64,000 nt of DNA from Bacillus pumilus (GCF_900186955.1 NZ_LT906438.1:2232001-2296000); one strand, 5' to 3'. Positions 38,286-50,495 are shown, numbered from the stretch's first letter. Program-made: numbers and translations. Notes: generated by a model from the letters alone, not told the origin.

Positions 38286-38786
38286 TTAATTCAAAAATCC
38301 TTCATGATTCGACAGGATTTTTTGTAGTTGCGTAATAAATCGCTTTTTATCCTCTTCTAAAAGCTTTTTGGGACCTTTTCCATATACACCTTTTCTTCGC
38401 TGTTTACTGGAAACATGTCTGCGTTCCAAATCAAAATCAATTGTTTCGTTTGTGTACATCCGTCCTCTTTCAGACAGTACAATGACCTGTCTTGGAAGCA
38501 GTAAGGAGGCAAGACCAATGTCTTGGGTGACGACAATATCATGCGCTGAAGCTGAGTTCGCAATGACTAAATCCGCTGCTTCCTTATGTGTATCTACAAA
38601 CCGCCAATCTTCAAGTGGAGATCTTTTGGTTTGAAAATGCTCATATGAAGCAATGAACGTCACAGGTACTTGAAATTGAGATGCGACAGAAAGGATTTCG
38701 TCTTTTACAGGACAAGCATCTGCATCGACATAAATCGTCCTCTCTTGTTTATGTTCATTCAGGTGACTAATTCTCCATCCCTCCAC
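38286..38786 (-). CDS. yqxD: YqxD, UPF0178 family protein
   Basis: This 166-residue protein has the family signature [15 protein letters not shown] near the N-terminus and a basic C-terminal tail. The nuclease-like (PIN-related) fold is known, but the function is not. The start is uncertain: a GTG at 38786 has AGGA 5-6 nt upstream, yet the stronger AAGGTGGAGGG site lies over the start itself. It is the first gene of the macromolecular synthesis operon. Confidence 0.85.
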   Translation of the reverse strand: MEGWRISHLNEHKQERTIYVDADACPVKDEILSVASQFQVPVTFIASYEHFQTKRSPLEDWRFVDTHKEAADLVIANSASAHDIVVTQDIGLASLLLPRQVIVLSERGRMYTNETIDFDLERRHVSSKQRRKGVYGKGPKKLLEEDKKRFITQLQKILSNHEGFLN

Positions 38787-38943
38787 CTTATTCCTGCTTT
38801 AGAGAAGCAAAAAGACCATACTTTTCCCCCATATAGCAAACAACAGTAAAACTCATTTTGTCGAAAAGTTATGTTCAGAATCACTTGACTTCTGCCAATA
38901 TTAGTTTATTCGTTCTTGACTTAACTTAAACCTAAAATCAATC

Positions 38944-38990
38944 ATTTTATCACAATTTTTTATTATAATACAAATGCAGCAAATATGCCA
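38944..38990 (-). promoter_or_regulatory. Candidate promoter region of yqxD-dnaG-sigA
   Basis: Two overlapping possibilities are seen on the minus strand: TGGCAT, 17 nt, TATAAT (38962-38990) and TTGTAT, 18 nt, TAAAAT (38944-38973). The leader would be about 150-170 nt and shows no strong structure. Confidence 0.4.
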
Positions 38991-39021
38991 TTGTTTTTGT
39001 TTACCCGTTTCCCACCATAGG

Positions 39022-39048
39022 AAAAACCCAGGAGGAGCATCCTGAGTT
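39022..39048 (-). terminator. Terminator of yqfL
   Basis: In the minus direction AACTCAGGA and TCCTGGGTT pair with one G-U and are followed by TTT. Confidence 0.75.
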
Positions 39049-39869
39049 TATTCGGAACCTCTTTTGGTCAGCATTTGATGAATGACATTTGCCGTTTCTT
39101 CAACTGCTTTATTCGATACATCAACAACTTGACAGTCAATGCGGTCCACCACTTTTTCAAAATACTCTAGCTCTTCTTTAATCCGTTCAATGTTCGCATA
39201 AATCGCGCGATCATTTAAACCTAGAGATTTCAAACGCTCTTTACGAATATGATTTAGTTTGTCTGGACTGATTTTCAGACCGATGCATTTCTTTGGATCA
39301 ACTGAAAATAACTCCTCTGGCGGATCTACTTCAGGAACAATTGGAACGTTTGCTACCTTCAGCCGTTTATGCGCCAAGTATTGAGATAGTGGTGTCTTAG
39401 ATGTGCGTGATACACCGATGAGCACAATATCAGCCTTTAGAATGCCTCTTGGGTCTCTGCCGTCATCATACTTCACTGCGAACTCAATGGCTTCAACCTT
39501 TTTAAAATAATCCTCATCTAATTGACGTACACGCCCCGGCTCATGTTTCGCTTCATTTCCATAAGCAGTCTCCATTTTATCGATCAGTGGTCCGATGATG
39601 TCATAATAAACGACTCCGTTTGCTTCTGCCTCTTCAATTAAGAATTGGCGCATTTCTGGCACAACAAGAGTAAAGCAGACGATTCCGTTATCTGCTTTCG
39701 CCAGTGAAATGACTTCTTTAATCGTACCGACATCCTCTACATACGGGATTCTTCTGATATTTGAATGGTCTGATGAGCCGCCATCAAATTGGCTAAGTGC
39801 CGCTTTGACTACGAGCTCTGCCGTTTCTCCTACTGAATCTGATACCACAAAAATTACGCGATTACTCAT
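39048..39869 (-). CDS. yqfL: PPDK-regulator-family kinase/phosphorylase YqfL
   Basis: This 273-residue DUF299 protein has the P-loop-like [15 protein letters not shown] and an N-terminal [13 protein letters not shown]. Relatives switch pyruvate phosphate dikinase or PEP synthase on and off by phosphorylation. In B. subtilis YqfL modulates CcpN-mediated repression of gluconeogenic genes. GAGGGG precedes the ATG. It lies 25 nt after ccpN and is cotranscribed. Confidence 0.9.
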   Translation of the reverse strand: MSNRVIFVVSDSVGETAELVVKAALSQFDGGSSDHSNIRRIPYVEDVGTIKEVISLAKADNGIVCFTLVVPEMRQFLIEEAEANGVVYYDIIGPLIDKMETAYGNEAKHEPGRVRQLDEDYFKKVEAIEFAVKYDDGRDPRGILKADIVLIGVSRTSKTPLSQYLAHKRLKVANVPIVPEVDPPEELFSVDPKKCIGLKISPDKLNHIRKERLKSLGLNDRAIYANIERIKEELEYFEKVVDRIDCQVVDVSNKAVEETANVIHQMLTKRGSE

Positions 39870-39894
39870 AACATCCCCTCGCAGTCTTCTGTAA

Positions 39895-40533
39895 TTAGAT
39901 TATTTCATTCTCCGATAAGTTAACAAGTATTTTCGTCATGTTTGTTTTCGTAATTCTGCCGACCACTTCAAAGCCTTTATCCGTATCTTTTATAACAGGA
40001 AGTGCGTCTATCTGCTTTTCAATCAAGTGCTTCGCCACACCCATAATGAAATCTTCCTTGCGGCAAACGGTGATGTTCGGCATTCTTGTCATAATAATAT
40101 GGACAGGAATAGATGGAAGCTCCTGTTTTCCAATACTTGCGCGAAGGAGGTCTTTCCTTGACAACACGCCTGTTAAAATAGAGTGATCGTCCACAACGAA
40201 TAATGTGCCCACATCTTCTAAAAACATCGTACAAATCGCATCATAAACTGAAACATTCTCATGTATCACCACTGGAATGGATTGAAAATCTTTCACTTGA
40301 AGTTTTTTCAACTTATCTGCTAGAAGCTGCGTACCTGTTTTTCCTGTGAAAAAGTAGCCGACCCTTGGTCTTGCTTCTAAAAAGCCTGACATCGTTAATA
40401 TGGCTAAATCCGGTCTGAGGGTCGCCCTAGTTAAGTTCAGCCGATCGGCGATATGCTCTCCAGTGATCGGACCATTCTCTTTGACAATCTGTAAAATCTG
40501 CTCTTGCCGTTTATTTAACTCGATTGTACTCAC
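39895..40533 (-). CDS. ccpN: Gluconeogenesis repressor CcpN
   Basis: This 212-residue regulator has an N-terminal HTH ([21 protein letters not shown]) and two CBS domains (about 80-210). It represses gapB and pckA under glycolytic conditions in B. subtilis. The start is taken as GTG at 40533 ([12 protein letters not shown]), which gives the family length, although AAAGGTG sits unusually close to it. The frame remains open upstream to 40632 without homology. Confidence 0.92.
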   Translation of the reverse strand: MSTIELNKRQEQILQIVKENGPITGEHIADRLNLTRATLRPDLAILTMSGFLEARPRVGYFFTGKTGTQLLADKLKKLQVKDFQSIPVVIHENVSVYDAICTMFLEDVGTLFVVDDHSILTGVLSRKDLLRASIGKQELPSIPVHIIMTRMPNITVCRKEDFIMGVAKHLIEKQIDALPVIKDTDKGFEVVGRITKTNMTKILVNLSENEII

Positions 40534-40654
40534 CACCTTTAAATAGAGAGAGCGAATCTTTACTTTATGTATATCATTTTCATAACTCATCATATTATAG
40601 CGCATCTTTGTCCGAATGAAACAAAAATCCACTCAAAAACCGTGAATTAAATGA

Positions 40655-40690
40655 GTAAAAAACGATTGCCCTTCAAAAAAGGCAACCGTT
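40655..40690 (-). terminator. Terminator of glyS
   Basis: AACGGTTGCC and GGCAATCGTT pair over 10 positions with one mismatch, followed by six T in the minus direction. Confidence 0.85.
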
Positions 40691-40699
40691 CTTAGGTAT

Positions 40700-42745
40700 T
40701 TATTTTACAATTAAATTGTTCATATTCGCAAATGATTGAATGACTTTTGCTAGTTTGACCATTTGTGCCAAACGATTTCGCTTCAGCTTTTCATCATCTG
40801 CATGAACCATTGTGTGATCGAAATAATGAACAATCGGTGTTTTTAACGTATCAAGCGCCTCAAGTGCTGCACTGTATTGCCCTGCTGCTACATGTTCCTT
40901 GACAGCTGTCTCTACTTGCTGATACGCCTCATATAGCTTTTGCTCATGCTCATTTTCAAACAGCTCAGGCTGAATTTCTGCGTCTTCCCCTTTTTTACTG
41001 ATTGAAATGACGCGTCCTAATGCTTCTGCTGTTTCTTTGAAGCTTTCTTGTTTCACGCTCTCTTCAAGAACAGCTGCTTTTTTCACGACTGCATAAGGTT
41101 CAATATTTTCAACATCCAGTACTGCATCGACAACATCATGACGGATATGCTCTGCTTGGAGGACATATTTTAAACGGTGTGTTAAAAATTCAATGAGAGC
41201 CGTTTCATGTGCTGCTTCTACTTGAGCAAGTGCCAAAAGCTCTTTGAATGAAATGTTCCAATGACGATCAAGCAGAATTTGAACGATACCGCTCGCTTGT
41301 CTTCTTAGTCCATAAGGATCTTGAGAGCCCGTTGGAATGACATCAATTGAGAAGAAGGAACAAATAGAATCCAGCTTATCGGCTACTGCCACAATCGCAC
41401 CAATTAAAGTGGAAGGCGCCTCATCACCGGCAAAGCGCGGCATATAGTGCTCATTGATGCTCTTTGCCACTTCTTCATGTTCACCAAGTGCTTTTGCATA
41501 TTTCTCGCCCATGATTCCTTGTAATTCTGGGAATTCATAGACCATTTGAGTCACAAGATCAAATTTCGAAATACTTGCGGCTCTTGCCACACGCTCTGTC
41601 GTTTCGTCATCTGCACCGACATGCGCTGCTAGACGCGTCGCAATGTCTGTCACTCTCTTGAGCTTGTCGCCAATTGTGCCAAGTTTCTCATGGAATACAA
41701 CCTTATCAAGCTTTTTAATATTGTCTTCAATGACTAGTTTTTCGTCTTCTTTATAGAAGAAGGCAGCATCTGATAAACGGGCACGAAGTACTTTTTCGTT
41801 CCCTCTTGCGACATTTTCAAGCGCCTCACTGTTTCCATTTCTCACCGTAATGAAGTGAGGCAATAATTCCCCTTGCTCATTTTTCACAGGGAAATAGCGC
41901 TGATGCTCTTTCATTGTCGTTACCAATACTTCTTCCGGCAATGCAAGGAATTCTTCTTCAAAGGAACCAGATAGTACCGTTGGGTATTCTACAAGATTGT
42001 TGACCTCTTCTAGAAGCTCAGGATCAACAGGAATCACCCAGCCTTTTTCTAAAGATAGAGCATTTAGCTGCTCGGTAATGGATTGTTTTCTTTTATCTGA
42101 ATCTGCAATGACAAATTGATCGCGCAATGTTTGCTCATAAGAAGCAGGCAAGTCGATGGTGGCTGCCTTACCAAGGAAACGGTGTCCTCTTGTCTCGCGG
42201 CCGCTTTTCACCCCAGCAATGTGAGCAGGTACAATCTCCTCTCCAAATAAACAAACAATCCATTTAATCGGACGGATGTAGCGTAAATCTTTGCTTCCCC
42301 ATCTCATGTTCTTTGGAAAACTTAATGAAGCGGCGATCTCACCTAATGCTGGCAGAAGGTCTTTGACTTGCTTTCCTTCTTGAAACTTCTGGACATGGAC
42401 ATAATCTACTCCTTTGATCTCTTTAAAATAGAGATCATCTGTTGAAGCACCTTGTCCGCGGGCAAAGCCTTCCGCTGCTTTTGTCCAATTGCCTTCCGCA
42501 TCTTGTGCGATCTTTTTAGCCGGACCTTTTGCTTCTTCTTTGATGTCTTCTTGTTTTTCTGCGACACCTTTCACAAGTACAGCAAGACGTCTTGGTGAGT
42601 TAAATAGAGCAACATCTTCAAATGAAATGTTTTGCTCTTCAAACCACACTTTTACTTTCTCGCCTAGCTGTTTTGTGCTTTCTGGCATGAAACGAGCCGG
42701 CATCTCTTCTAAGCCGATTTCGAGTAATACATCTTGTTTATTCAT
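40700..42745 (-). CDS. glyS: Glycine--tRNA ligase beta subunit
   Basis: The beta chain of the alpha2beta2 bacterial glycyl-tRNA synthetase has 681 residues, with the typical opening [15 protein letters not shown], the HD-like middle ([13 protein letters not shown]) and the C-terminal anticodon-binding part. It overlaps glyQ by 8 nt and has AGGAGG upstream. Confidence 0.96.
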   Translation of the reverse strand: MNKQDVLLEIGLEEMPARFMPESTKQLGEKVKVWFEEQNISFEDVALFNSPRRLAVLVKGVAEKQEDIKEEAKGPAKKIAQDAEGNWTKAAEGFARGQGASTDDLYFKEIKGVDYVHVQKFQEGKQVKDLLPALGEIAASLSFPKNMRWGSKDLRYIRPIKWIVCLFGEEIVPAHIAGVKSGRETRGHRFLGKAATIDLPASYEQTLRDQFVIADSDKRKQSITEQLNALSLEKGWVIPVDPELLEEVNNLVEYPTVLSGSFEEEFLALPEEVLVTTMKEHQRYFPVKNEQGELLPHFITVRNGNSEALENVARGNEKVLRARLSDAAFFYKEDEKLVIEDNIKKLDKVVFHEKLGTIGDKLKRVTDIATRLAAHVGADDETTERVARAASISKFDLVTQMVYEFPELQGIMGEKYAKALGEHEEVAKSINEHYMPRFAGDEAPSTLIGAIVAVADKLDSICSFFSIDVIPTGSQDPYGLRRQASGIVQILLDRHWNISFKELLALAQVEAAHETALIEFLTHRLKYVLQAEHIRHDVVDAVLDVENIEPYAVVKKAAVLEESVKQESFKETAEALGRVISISKKGEDAEIQPELFENEHEQKLYEAYQQVETAVKEHVAAGQYSAALEALDTLKTPIVHYFDHTMVHADDEKLKRNRLAQMVKLAKVIQSFANMNNLIVK

Positions 42746-43625
42746 GAGAAGCCGCCTCCTCTTTTAGCATAGGGAATCCCAATTTTTCTCGTTCTTCATA
42801 ATATGTTTTGGCTACTTTTCTTGCTAACTGGCGCACTCTTCCGATATATCCAGTTCGCTCAGTAACAGAAATTGCGCCCTTTGCATCGAGCAGGTTAAAC
42901 GTATGAGAGCATTTGAGCACATAATCGTATGCAGGGTGAACAAGCCCTTTGTCCATTTGGCTATGCGCTTCTTTCTCATAGGTTGTAAATAAATCAAACA
43001 GCATATCAGTATTAGATGTTTCAAATGTATAAACAGAATGCTCATATTCAGCCATTAAGAATAAATCTCTCACCGTGAATCCGTCAGTCCATTCAAGATC
43101 GAAGACATTTTCTTTGTCTTGGATGTAGGAAGCAAGACGTTCAATACCGTATGTGATTTCAACGGAAACGGGCTTACATTCTAAGCCGCCGACTTGCTGG
43201 AAATACGTGAATTGGGTGATTTCCATCCCATCAAGCCATACCTCCCAACCAAGCCCTGCACAGCCAAGAGATGGGTTTTCCCAGTTGTCTTCTACAAAAC
43301 GAATATCATGTTTCAGCGGGTCAATACCAAGCGCTTTCAAAGATTCAAGATACAGTTCTTGAATATTGTCAGGTGACGGCTTAATGATTACTTGGAATTG
43401 ATGATGCTGATACAATCTATTTGGGTTTTCTCCATATCTGCCATCAGCCGGGCGTCTTGAAGGCTCTACATACGCTACCTTCCATGGCTCTGGACCAATG
43501 CTTCGCAGGAACGTGTATGGACTCATCGTTCCGGCACCTTTTTCTGTGTCATACGCCTGCATTAATACGCAGCCTTCATTTGACCAATGCTTTTGCAACG
43601 TCAAAATCATGTCTTGAATATTCAA
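42738..43625 (-). CDS. glyQ: Glycine--tRNA ligase alpha subunit
   Basis: The catalytic alpha chain has 295 residues. Class II features include [22 protein letters not shown] (motif 2 region), [15 protein letters not shown] and [20 protein letters not shown]. The start is TTG at 43625, 6 nt after GGAGGTG, giving the exact family length; the ATG at 43640 lies on the ribosome site. Expression is controlled by the T-box leader upstream. Confidence 0.96.
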   Translation of the reverse strand: MNIQDMILTLQKHWSNEGCVLMQAYDTEKGAGTMSPYTFLRSIGPEPWKVAYVEPSRRPADGRYGENPNRLYQHHQFQVIIKPSPDNIQELYLESLKALGIDPLKHDIRFVEDNWENPSLGCAGLGWEVWLDGMEITQFTYFQQVGGLECKPVSVEITYGIERLASYIQDKENVFDLEWTDGFTVRDLFLMAEYEHSVYTFETSNTDMLFDLFTTYEKEAHSQMDKGLVHPAYDYVLKCSHTFNLLDAKGAISVTERTGYIGRVRQLARKVAKTYYEEREKLGFPMLKEEAASHE

Positions 43626-43923
43626 TGATCGCACCTCCATCTTTTCTACACCATCCGCTATGTATGGCGGGTGGGTCTAGAACCCCGCAAAAGAACACAA
43701 AAACTCCCGTCTCTATGCTCGCAAGGCTCCTTGCAAACATAGGGACGAGAGTTTTTCCCGCGGTTCCACCCTATTTGCTGGTATCGTAGCATCCAGCCGC
43801 TTTGTTTTACGTTGCTCAAGAATGCCTTTCGTTACGCCTCCATCCTTAGCTCACACCGCCCTAAGGTCGCTTTTATGGATTTTGCGCAAGTACTTCTTTC
43901 TGTCAATGCAACATATTTTATCT
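43626..43923 (-). promoter_or_regulatory. T-box riboswitch leader of glyQS
   Basis: The T-box core AGGGTGGAACCGCG lies at 43759-43772 on the minus strand. Upstream is a Stem I region with GCGACC and GGTGTGAG elements. Candidate GGC (glycine) specifier triplets occur in GGAGGCGTAACG and GAAAGGCATTC, and I cannot choose between them. Downstream is a long terminator. Uncharged tRNA-Gly would stabilise the antiterminator and allow glyQS expression. Confidence 0.92.
43699..43756 (-). terminator. T-box-controlled terminator of glyQS
   Basis: AAAAACTCTCGTCCCTATG pairs with CATAGAGACGGGAGTTTTT (two wobbles or mismatches). The loop has its own GCAAGG/CCTTGC stem. It ends in TTTTT. Confidence 0.88.
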
Positions 43924-43929
43924 TAGATG

Positions 43930-43958
43930 ATCTTACAAAAAGTCATGGAAGATGTCAA
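43930..43958 (-). promoter_or_regulatory. Sigma-A promoter of glyQS
   Basis: TTGACA (43953-43958), 17 nt and TAAGAT (43930-43935) on the minus strand, overlapping the last codons of recO. Confidence 0.82.
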
Positions 43959-44725
43959 CTTTTGTTTTCCCCGCCCATGAGCTTTTTCATGGATTCCATC
44001 TGATTCATGAATTTTTTTGATTTCAAATAAAGGCCTGAATACTCTTCATAGTAGTGATCGAGCACTTGACGAATTTCTTGTTTCGTCTGCGGTTTCACAT
44101 CAACCTGACCGAGCCTTGATAAATCAAAATAATGAAATAAACGGAGCAGCCTTGCAGCTGCTGGAGATAAGGGCAGTTTATACGGATCTTTAGAAAAGCA
44201 ATTTTGGCAAATAAAGCCGTTGTCTCTAATCGAGAAATGAAACTGCCCTTCCTTTTGACCACAGTGGACACATTGATCCAGTTCGGGCTTCATTCCCATC
44301 ACTGATAACATTTTGACCTCTACGATAAATAAGATAACATCAGCATCTGTGCCTTCATTCAGATGACGCAAAGATTGAAGCAGGAGCTCAAACAAATAAG
44401 GGTTTGGCTTTTTTTCTTCTGTGCCTTTATCGAGTAACTCTGTCATATATGCGGCATATGCGGTCAAAAATAAATCTTCCCGAATGGTTCGCATACTTTC
44501 AATCATTTCGCCTTGCTGGAGCGTTCCAAGTCCTGTTGATGATTGGATCAGGAAGGTTCCGTATAAAAACGGCTGGCTTATGGCTGACAGGCGGCTGTTT
44601 GATTTTTTTGCGCCTCTTGCCATCACACCAATTTTCCCATGTTCTCTAGTGAGCAGCGTGACAATTTTGTTTGTTTCGCCATAATCTGTTGTTCTAAGGA
44701 CGATTCCTTCACTTTTAATGAGCAT
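43955..44725 (-). CDS. recO: DNA repair protein RecO
   Basis: This 256-residue mediator has an N-terminal OB fold ([20 protein letters not shown]), a helical middle and a zinc site (CVHCGQKE ... ICQNC). It loads RecA on SSB-coated DNA with RecR. CGGAGTG precedes the ATG. Confidence 0.94.
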   Translation of the reverse strand: MLIKSEGIVLRTTDYGETNKIVTLLTREHGKIGVMARGAKKSNSRLSAISQPFLYGTFLIQSSTGLGTLQQGEMIESMRTIREDLFLTAYAAYMTELLDKGTEEKKPNPYLFELLLQSLRHLNEGTDADVILFIVEVKMLSVMGMKPELDQCVHCGQKEGQFHFSIRDNGFICQNCFSKDPYKLPLSPAAARLLRLFHYFDLSRLGQVDVKPQTKQEIRQVLDHYYEEYSGLYLKSKKFMNQMESMKKLMGGENKS

Positions 44726-44760
44726 TTGTCTACACTCCGAGTATTGGAGGGGGTCAAGAA

Positions 44761-44904
44761 TTATAAGATTGGAAAATCAAATCGTGCTATCTCTTCTTCA
44801 AGTACATCGGGTCTTTCCAGGTTCTCCTTTTCTAACTCTTTGAAAAGCAGATACGTGTCAACGCTTCCTGTTTGTGAAAATACGTTCCATGTAAAATTCA
44901 ACAT
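44761..44904 (-). CDS. yqzL: YqzL, 47-residue conserved protein
   Basis: The protein begins [20 protein letters not shown] and is acidic. It is the conserved small gene between era and recO in Bacillus. Function is unknown. The start at 44904 follows AAAGGTGGGG. Confidence 0.85.
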   Translation of the reverse strand: MLNFTWNVFSQTGSVDTYLLFKELEKENLERPDVLEEEIARFDFPIL

Positions 44905-45052
44905 AAAAACCCCACCTTTCTTTATTAGAAGCAGCAACGCTACATCCAACATATTAATTATATCTTGACCAGGCTACCTCCATTTCATGATAAACAATTT
45001 TTACTAATCGAACCGCACCATTGTCAGATTTTATGACAACAGCAGCAATTTT

Positions 45053-46364
<1,312 letters not shown>

Positions 46365-46462
46365 TCAGAAGAAATGGACCCACTGTCACATTTATATTTT
46401 ACATAATTCACGTGACATTTTCACGCCCATTTCTAAAAATGTTAATAAATAGTAATATTGTT

Positions 46463-46849
46463 CTATTGCATGATCTTCGGTAAGAAGATCATCAACCCAA
46501 TCATAACCGAAATCGCGGCGTAAACGCAAACAGCGCCTGCTGCGGCGTCTTTCGCTTTCTCAGCAAGCGGGTGCCTCTCTTCTGTCATAAGGTCCACTGT
46601 ATGTTCAATGGCTGTATTGACAAGTTCAAGCGCAAACATCCCCCCGCATAAAAGCAAAACGATCATCCATTCGAATGGTTCAATGTGAAACCAAAAGCCG
46701 CAGATCACCACGATGATGGCTGCGACTGTGTGAAATCGAAAATTCCGTTCATTCAAGAAAGTTCGCCATATTCCTCTAAATGCATAATAAAAGCTCCGAA
46801 AAAAACGGGCAAGCGGCCTTCTTTTCTTACGAAGATCTTGAAAGGCCAT
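46463..46849 (-). CDS. dgkA: Undecaprenol kinase DgkA
   Basis: This 128-residue small membrane kinase of the DAGK family has the conserved ERNFRFH segment, catalytic ALELVNTAIEHTVDL and three helices. In Gram-positive bacteria the substrate is undecaprenol, recycling the lipid carrier for wall synthesis. The start MAFQDLRKKRRP lies inside the 3' end of ybeY (23-nt overlap); the ATG two codons earlier is possible. Confidence 0.9.
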   Translation of the reverse strand: MAFQDLRKKRRPLARFFRSFYYAFRGIWRTFLNERNFRFHTVAAIIVVICGFWFHIEPFEWMIVLLLCGGMFALELVNTAIEHTVDLMTEERHPLAEKAKDAAAGAVCVYAAISVMIGLMIFLPKIMQ

Positions 46850-47306
46850 AATCATCCAAGATCTTTGTCTGTTTGGCGAACATTTCTTTTTCATCTTCCT
46901 CTGTCATATGATCAAACCCGAGCAAATGCAGGAACCCATGAATGGTGAGAAATCCAAGCTCTCTCATAAAGGAATGTCCATATTCCTCTGCCTGCTCTTT
47001 CGTACGGTCCACACTAATGATGATGTCACCGAGTACAGGCGGAATATCATCAGCACCAATGATTTCAATTTCCCCTTCTCCTTCTTCTTCGAGTGCAAAG
47101 GAGATCACATCCGTTGGTGCGTCTTTTCCGCGGTATTCTTTATTAATTTGATGAATCTCTTCATTTGAAACGATCGTCACTGATACCTCCGCTTGATCTT
47201 TGACCTCAAGGACATCAGCAGCGAACTGAAGAAGCTTTTCCACTTCTTCAAGCTGCTCTTTTGATACTTGTCCTGTTTCATCTATTAAATCGATTAACAA
47301 TGTCAT
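46827..47306 (-). CDS. ybeY: rRNA maturation endoribonuclease YbeY
   Basis: This 159-residue protein has the zinc motif HGFLHLLGFDH (H-x3-H-x5-H). It acts in 16S 3'-end processing and ribosome quality control. The start directly follows the pgpH stop, with AAGGTG upstream inside pgpH. It overlaps dgkA downstream. Confidence 0.93.
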   Translation of the reverse strand: MTLLIDLIDETGQVSKEQLEEVEKLLQFAADVLEVKDQAEVSVTIVSNEEIHQINKEYRGKDAPTDVISFALEEEGEGEIEIIGADDIPPVLGDIIISVDRTKEQAEEYGHSFMRELGFLTIHGFLHLLGFDHMTEEDEKEMFAKQTKILDDYGLSRSS

Positions 47307-49457
47307 TTACTTCACCTTCTGCTTCGGGGCATCTGGATATTCAATCCGAGAATGGAAAATCCCCTTTAATGTTGTACAAATCGTTTGACTAATAATATTT
47401 AACTCTTTAAATGTCAGATCACATTCGCTAAATTGCCCATCCTGCATTTTATCGGAAATAATGCCTTTGACGAGCTTTTCGATCCGCTCTGGATTTGGAT
47501 TATGCATCGATCGTACCGCCGCTTCCACGCTGTCCGCTACAGAAATAATCGCCGCTTCTTTTGATTGCGGTTTTGGCCCAGGATAACGGAATTCTTCTTC
47601 TGTCACCTGATCATCACGCTCTTTTGCCTTATAGTAAAAGAACTTTAACAGCGACTTCCCGTGATGCTGTTCAGCAATATCGACAAGCTCTTCAGGAAAC
47701 TTCTTTTCTCTCAGCATATCAGCTCCATCTGTCGTATGGGCAATAATGATATTTTTACTTAGCTGAGGAGAAAGCTTGTCGTGCGGATTATCAATATTCA
47801 TTTGGTTTTCGATAAAGTATTGCGATCTTTTCGTTTTCCCAATGTCATGATAATAAGCGCCAACCCTTGCTAAAAGACCGTTTGCTCCGACTGCTTCACA
47901 TGCAGCATCCGCTAAATTTGCCACCATGACACTATGATGATATGTACCTGGTGTCTCTGTTAAAATCTTTTTAAGCAGCGGATGATTTGGGTTTGATAGT
48001 TCAATCAGCTTCATTGTTGAAAGAATGCCGAACATACTCTCAAACACAGGCATTAGCCCAATGACCAAAATAGATGATGCAAACCCTGACACAATCGCCA
48101 TCATAAGGTTCACACCGATTTCAAGTCCTGATGGTGAGGAGTTTTGAATCAGCGTAATGGATAGAACCACAAGGACATTCACCAAAGCGACCGAAAGCCC
48201 TGCCTGCAATATTTTTGAACGTGCATTATGCTTTCTCAAAAATAAAATGCCCGCCATCCCGCTCACAAGGTAATAAGCGCAGATCACATAGTTAAAGACG
48301 CCGGTTACTCCTTGATTAAACATCATACTGCCGCAAAGAGCAAATACAAGGCCAGAGAAGATCGCTAGTCGTTCATTGATAAGCAGCTTGATCAGCATCG
48401 TGCCAAGTGCCACTGGCACCACATAACCAATCGTCGTATACTTCGTTTCCTGGAAGAGACTGAATACTTCCATGATAACTAAAATAATGGTAAAAATGAG
48501 CGAGTAGAGCAGCAATGACTTATTCTTATGAACAAGCGATTTTTTCCTCGATTCAAGTGAATGAATAATCGCTGCTAAGAATAGACCAATCAAGATCATA
48601 AGACCGCTTACAGGTTTAATCAAATTGGAGCTATTTAAGAGCCCTGTCAGTTCTAATTTACGATACACTTCTCGGTCGATAAGTTCTCCTTCTTCGACTA
48701 AGATTTGCCCTTGCTTAATTTGAACCGGCTGAATATTATCAGCGGCTTCTTGCCTTTTCTTCTCTGTCGCCACTGGATCAAATACATAGTTTGGAATGAT
48801 CGCAAATTCACCGATTTCTTTCGCCGCATTTAAGTATTTGGATGGAATTGAGTTATTTTCAAGCTCTGTTTTCACTTGTTTTTTCTCATCTTGTAATTTC
48901 GCTGCTGTGATTTCTTTACTCATCAGTGAATTCACCACTGTGATGATGGAATCCTTAGTAAAAGAGAGATTTTCGTCACTTGCCTGAAGCAGTGCTTTGA
49001 TGGATTGGTCTGAAACAGCCTCCTGCATATCTGATGTGAGTTTTTCTTTGACACGCTTGACCATTTCTGTATCTGATGGCGGATTTTCTTTTTCATCAGC
49101 TGCTTTCTTCTCTTCTTTAATGGCTTCGAAAAGGGAGGAGATGAGGTCAACACGATTGTCAGAATACGCTTTTTTGAGTGTATATTGATCCTCTACTTGA
49201 TCTGTTGCTTCTTGCTTCTTTTCTTCTGTCGCTTCTTGATCATCGACGGTTGATGGAGAATAGATGGTCTGTTCGCTCACTGAAAATAAATCTAAGTCGA
49301 GCGATTCAGGCTTTACATGGAAGAAGAGCACCACGAATAGAATGGCTGCTAAACCAGCGTATAGCAAAACATTTAAATAACGTGAGCGCTCCATTTTCTG
49401 AGGTTCTTTTTTAGACAGCAGTCTTTTGCGCTTACTGTCTTTCTGATTCTTTCTCAA
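47307..49457 (-). CDS. pgpH: 7TM-HD phosphodiesterase (PgpH/YqfF)
   Basis: The protein has 716 residues. A cytoplasmic N-terminus and first helix precede an extracellular 7TMR-HDED domain (about 55-270), then seven membrane helices and a C-terminal HD domain. The HD domain carries HHSVMVANLAD, HDIGKTKR and HTTDGADM. It degrades cyclic di-AMP in Firmicutes. The start is TTG at 49457, 7 nt after AAGGAGGT, and gives the family length. Confidence 0.94.
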   Translation of the reverse strand: MRKNQKDSKRKRLLSKKEPQKMERSRYLNVLLYAGLAAILFVVLFFHVKPESLDLDLFSVSEQTIYSPSTVDDQEATEEKKQEATDQVEDQYTLKKAYSDNRVDLISSLFEAIKEEKKAADEKENPPSDTEMVKRVKEKLTSDMQEAVSDQSIKALLQASDENLSFTKDSIITVVNSLMSKEITAAKLQDEKKQVKTELENNSIPSKYLNAAKEIGEFAIIPNYVFDPVATEKKRQEAADNIQPVQIKQGQILVEEGELIDREVYRKLELTGLLNSSNLIKPVSGLMILIGLFLAAIIHSLESRKKSLVHKNKSLLLYSLIFTIILVIMEVFSLFQETKYTTIGYVVPVALGTMLIKLLINERLAIFSGLVFALCGSMMFNQGVTGVFNYVICAYYLVSGMAGILFLRKHNARSKILQAGLSVALVNVLVVLSITLIQNSSPSGLEIGVNLMMAIVSGFASSILVIGLMPVFESMFGILSTMKLIELSNPNHPLLKKILTETPGTYHHSVMVANLADAACEAVGANGLLARVGAYYHDIGKTKRSQYFIENQMNIDNPHDKLSPQLSKNIIIAHTTDGADMLREKKFPEELVDIAEQHHGKSLLKFFYYKAKERDDQVTEEEFRYPGPKPQSKEAAIISVADSVEAAVRSMHNPNPERIEKLVKGIISDKMQDGQFSECDLTFKELNIISQTICTTLKGIFHSRIEYPDAPKQKVK

Positions 49458-49501
49458 GGAAAGTACCTCCTTTTTTACTTTAAACCACGATCGAAACAAA
49501 A

Positions 49502-49526
49502 TGACCCGATGAAGACGATCGGGTCA
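49502..49526 (-). terminator. Hairpin between phoH and pgpH
   Basis: TGACCCGAT and ATCGGGTCA form a perfect 9-bp stem with a 7-nt loop but only TTTT after it, so it may act as a partial terminator within the gene chain. Confidence 0.65.
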
Positions 49527-49532
49527 CTAAGG

Positions 49533-50492
49533 TCATTTTTGCTTTTCGTATGCTCCGATGATCTTTGCCACAAGCGGGTGTCTGACCACATCTGTCTGGT
49601 CTAGCTCAATAAATGAGATGCCCTTGATCTCTGCAAGCATGTCCTTTGCAGCTGCAAGGCCAGACTGCATGCCCTTCGGCAGGTCAATCTGTGTAATATC
49701 TCCTGTAATGACCATTTTAGAGCCAAACCCAAGTCTCGTCAAAAACATTTTCATTTGGGCAGGCGTTGTATTCTGCGCTTCATCTAAAATAACAAATGCA
49801 TCATCGAGTGTCCGTCCTCTCATATAGGCAAGAGGCGCTATTTCAATCACACCGCGCTCGATTAAACGTTCCGTATGATCACTGCCAAGCACATCATGCA
49901 AGGCATCATATAGTGGTCTTAAATAAGGATCTACTTTTTCCTTTAGATCACCTGGTAAAAAGCCAAGACTTTCTCCTGCTTCAACAGCTGGTCTTGTCAG
50001 GATAATCCGTTTCACATGTCCATTTTTCAGTGCATGAACGGCATTGACGACTGCCAAATACGTCTTCCCTGTTCCAGCTGGTCCAATTCCAAAGACCAGG
50101 TCATCTTTTTTCATCGCCGCAGCATATTCCCGCTGGCCAATGGTTTTTACCCTGATTGACTTTCCTTTAGCATTTTTCGTAATTTCATCTTCATACATAT
50201 TTTCAAAATAATTGAGCTTGTCTTTTTGCGCCATTTTGATGGCATATACGACATCCCGTTCAGAAATCTCAATTCCTTTTCGGATGAGATGTAAGAGAGA
50301 TGTCATCAGACGGCTCGCTGTTTCTCTTGATGCTTCCTGACCAGAAACATACACCTTTTCTCCGCGCGTAATAATGGAGACATTCAGCTCGTTTTCCATC
50401 AGTTTCAGATAAGCATCTTGATTTCCAAATAAAGCAATGGCTTCGTTTGGGCTATCTAATTTTTGTTGAATTTCAAGTAAATGTTCTGTCAT
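49533..50492 (-). CDS. phoH: PhoH-family ATPase
   Basis: This 319-residue P-loop ATPase has GPAGTGKTYLA (Walker A) and FVILDEAQNTTPAQMKMFL (Walker B), preceded by a KH-like N-terminal part. It is linked to RNA metabolism and conserved next to ybeY. AGGGAG precedes the ATG. It starts 3 nt after the yqfD stop. Confidence 0.93.
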   Translation of the reverse strand: MTEHLLEIQQKLDSPNEAIALFGNQDAYLKLMENELNVSIITRGEKVYVSGQEASRETASRLMTSLLHLIRKGIEISERDVVYAIKMAQKDKLNYFENMYEDEITKNAKGKSIRVKTIGQREYAAAMKKDDLVFGIGPAGTGKTYLAVVNAVHALKNGHVKRIILTRPAVEAGESLGFLPGDLKEKVDPYLRPLYDALHDVLGSDHTERLIERGVIEIAPLAYMRGRTLDDAFVILDEAQNTTPAQMKMFLTRLGFGSKMVITGDITQIDLPKGMQSGLAAAKDMLAEIKGISFIELDQTDVVRHPLVAKIIGAYEKQK

Positions 50493-50495
50493 TCT

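Noticed and set aside
40534..40632. In-frame extension of ccpN to 40632
   Set aside because: Upstream residues do not match CcpN, and the family length fits the GTG at 40533.
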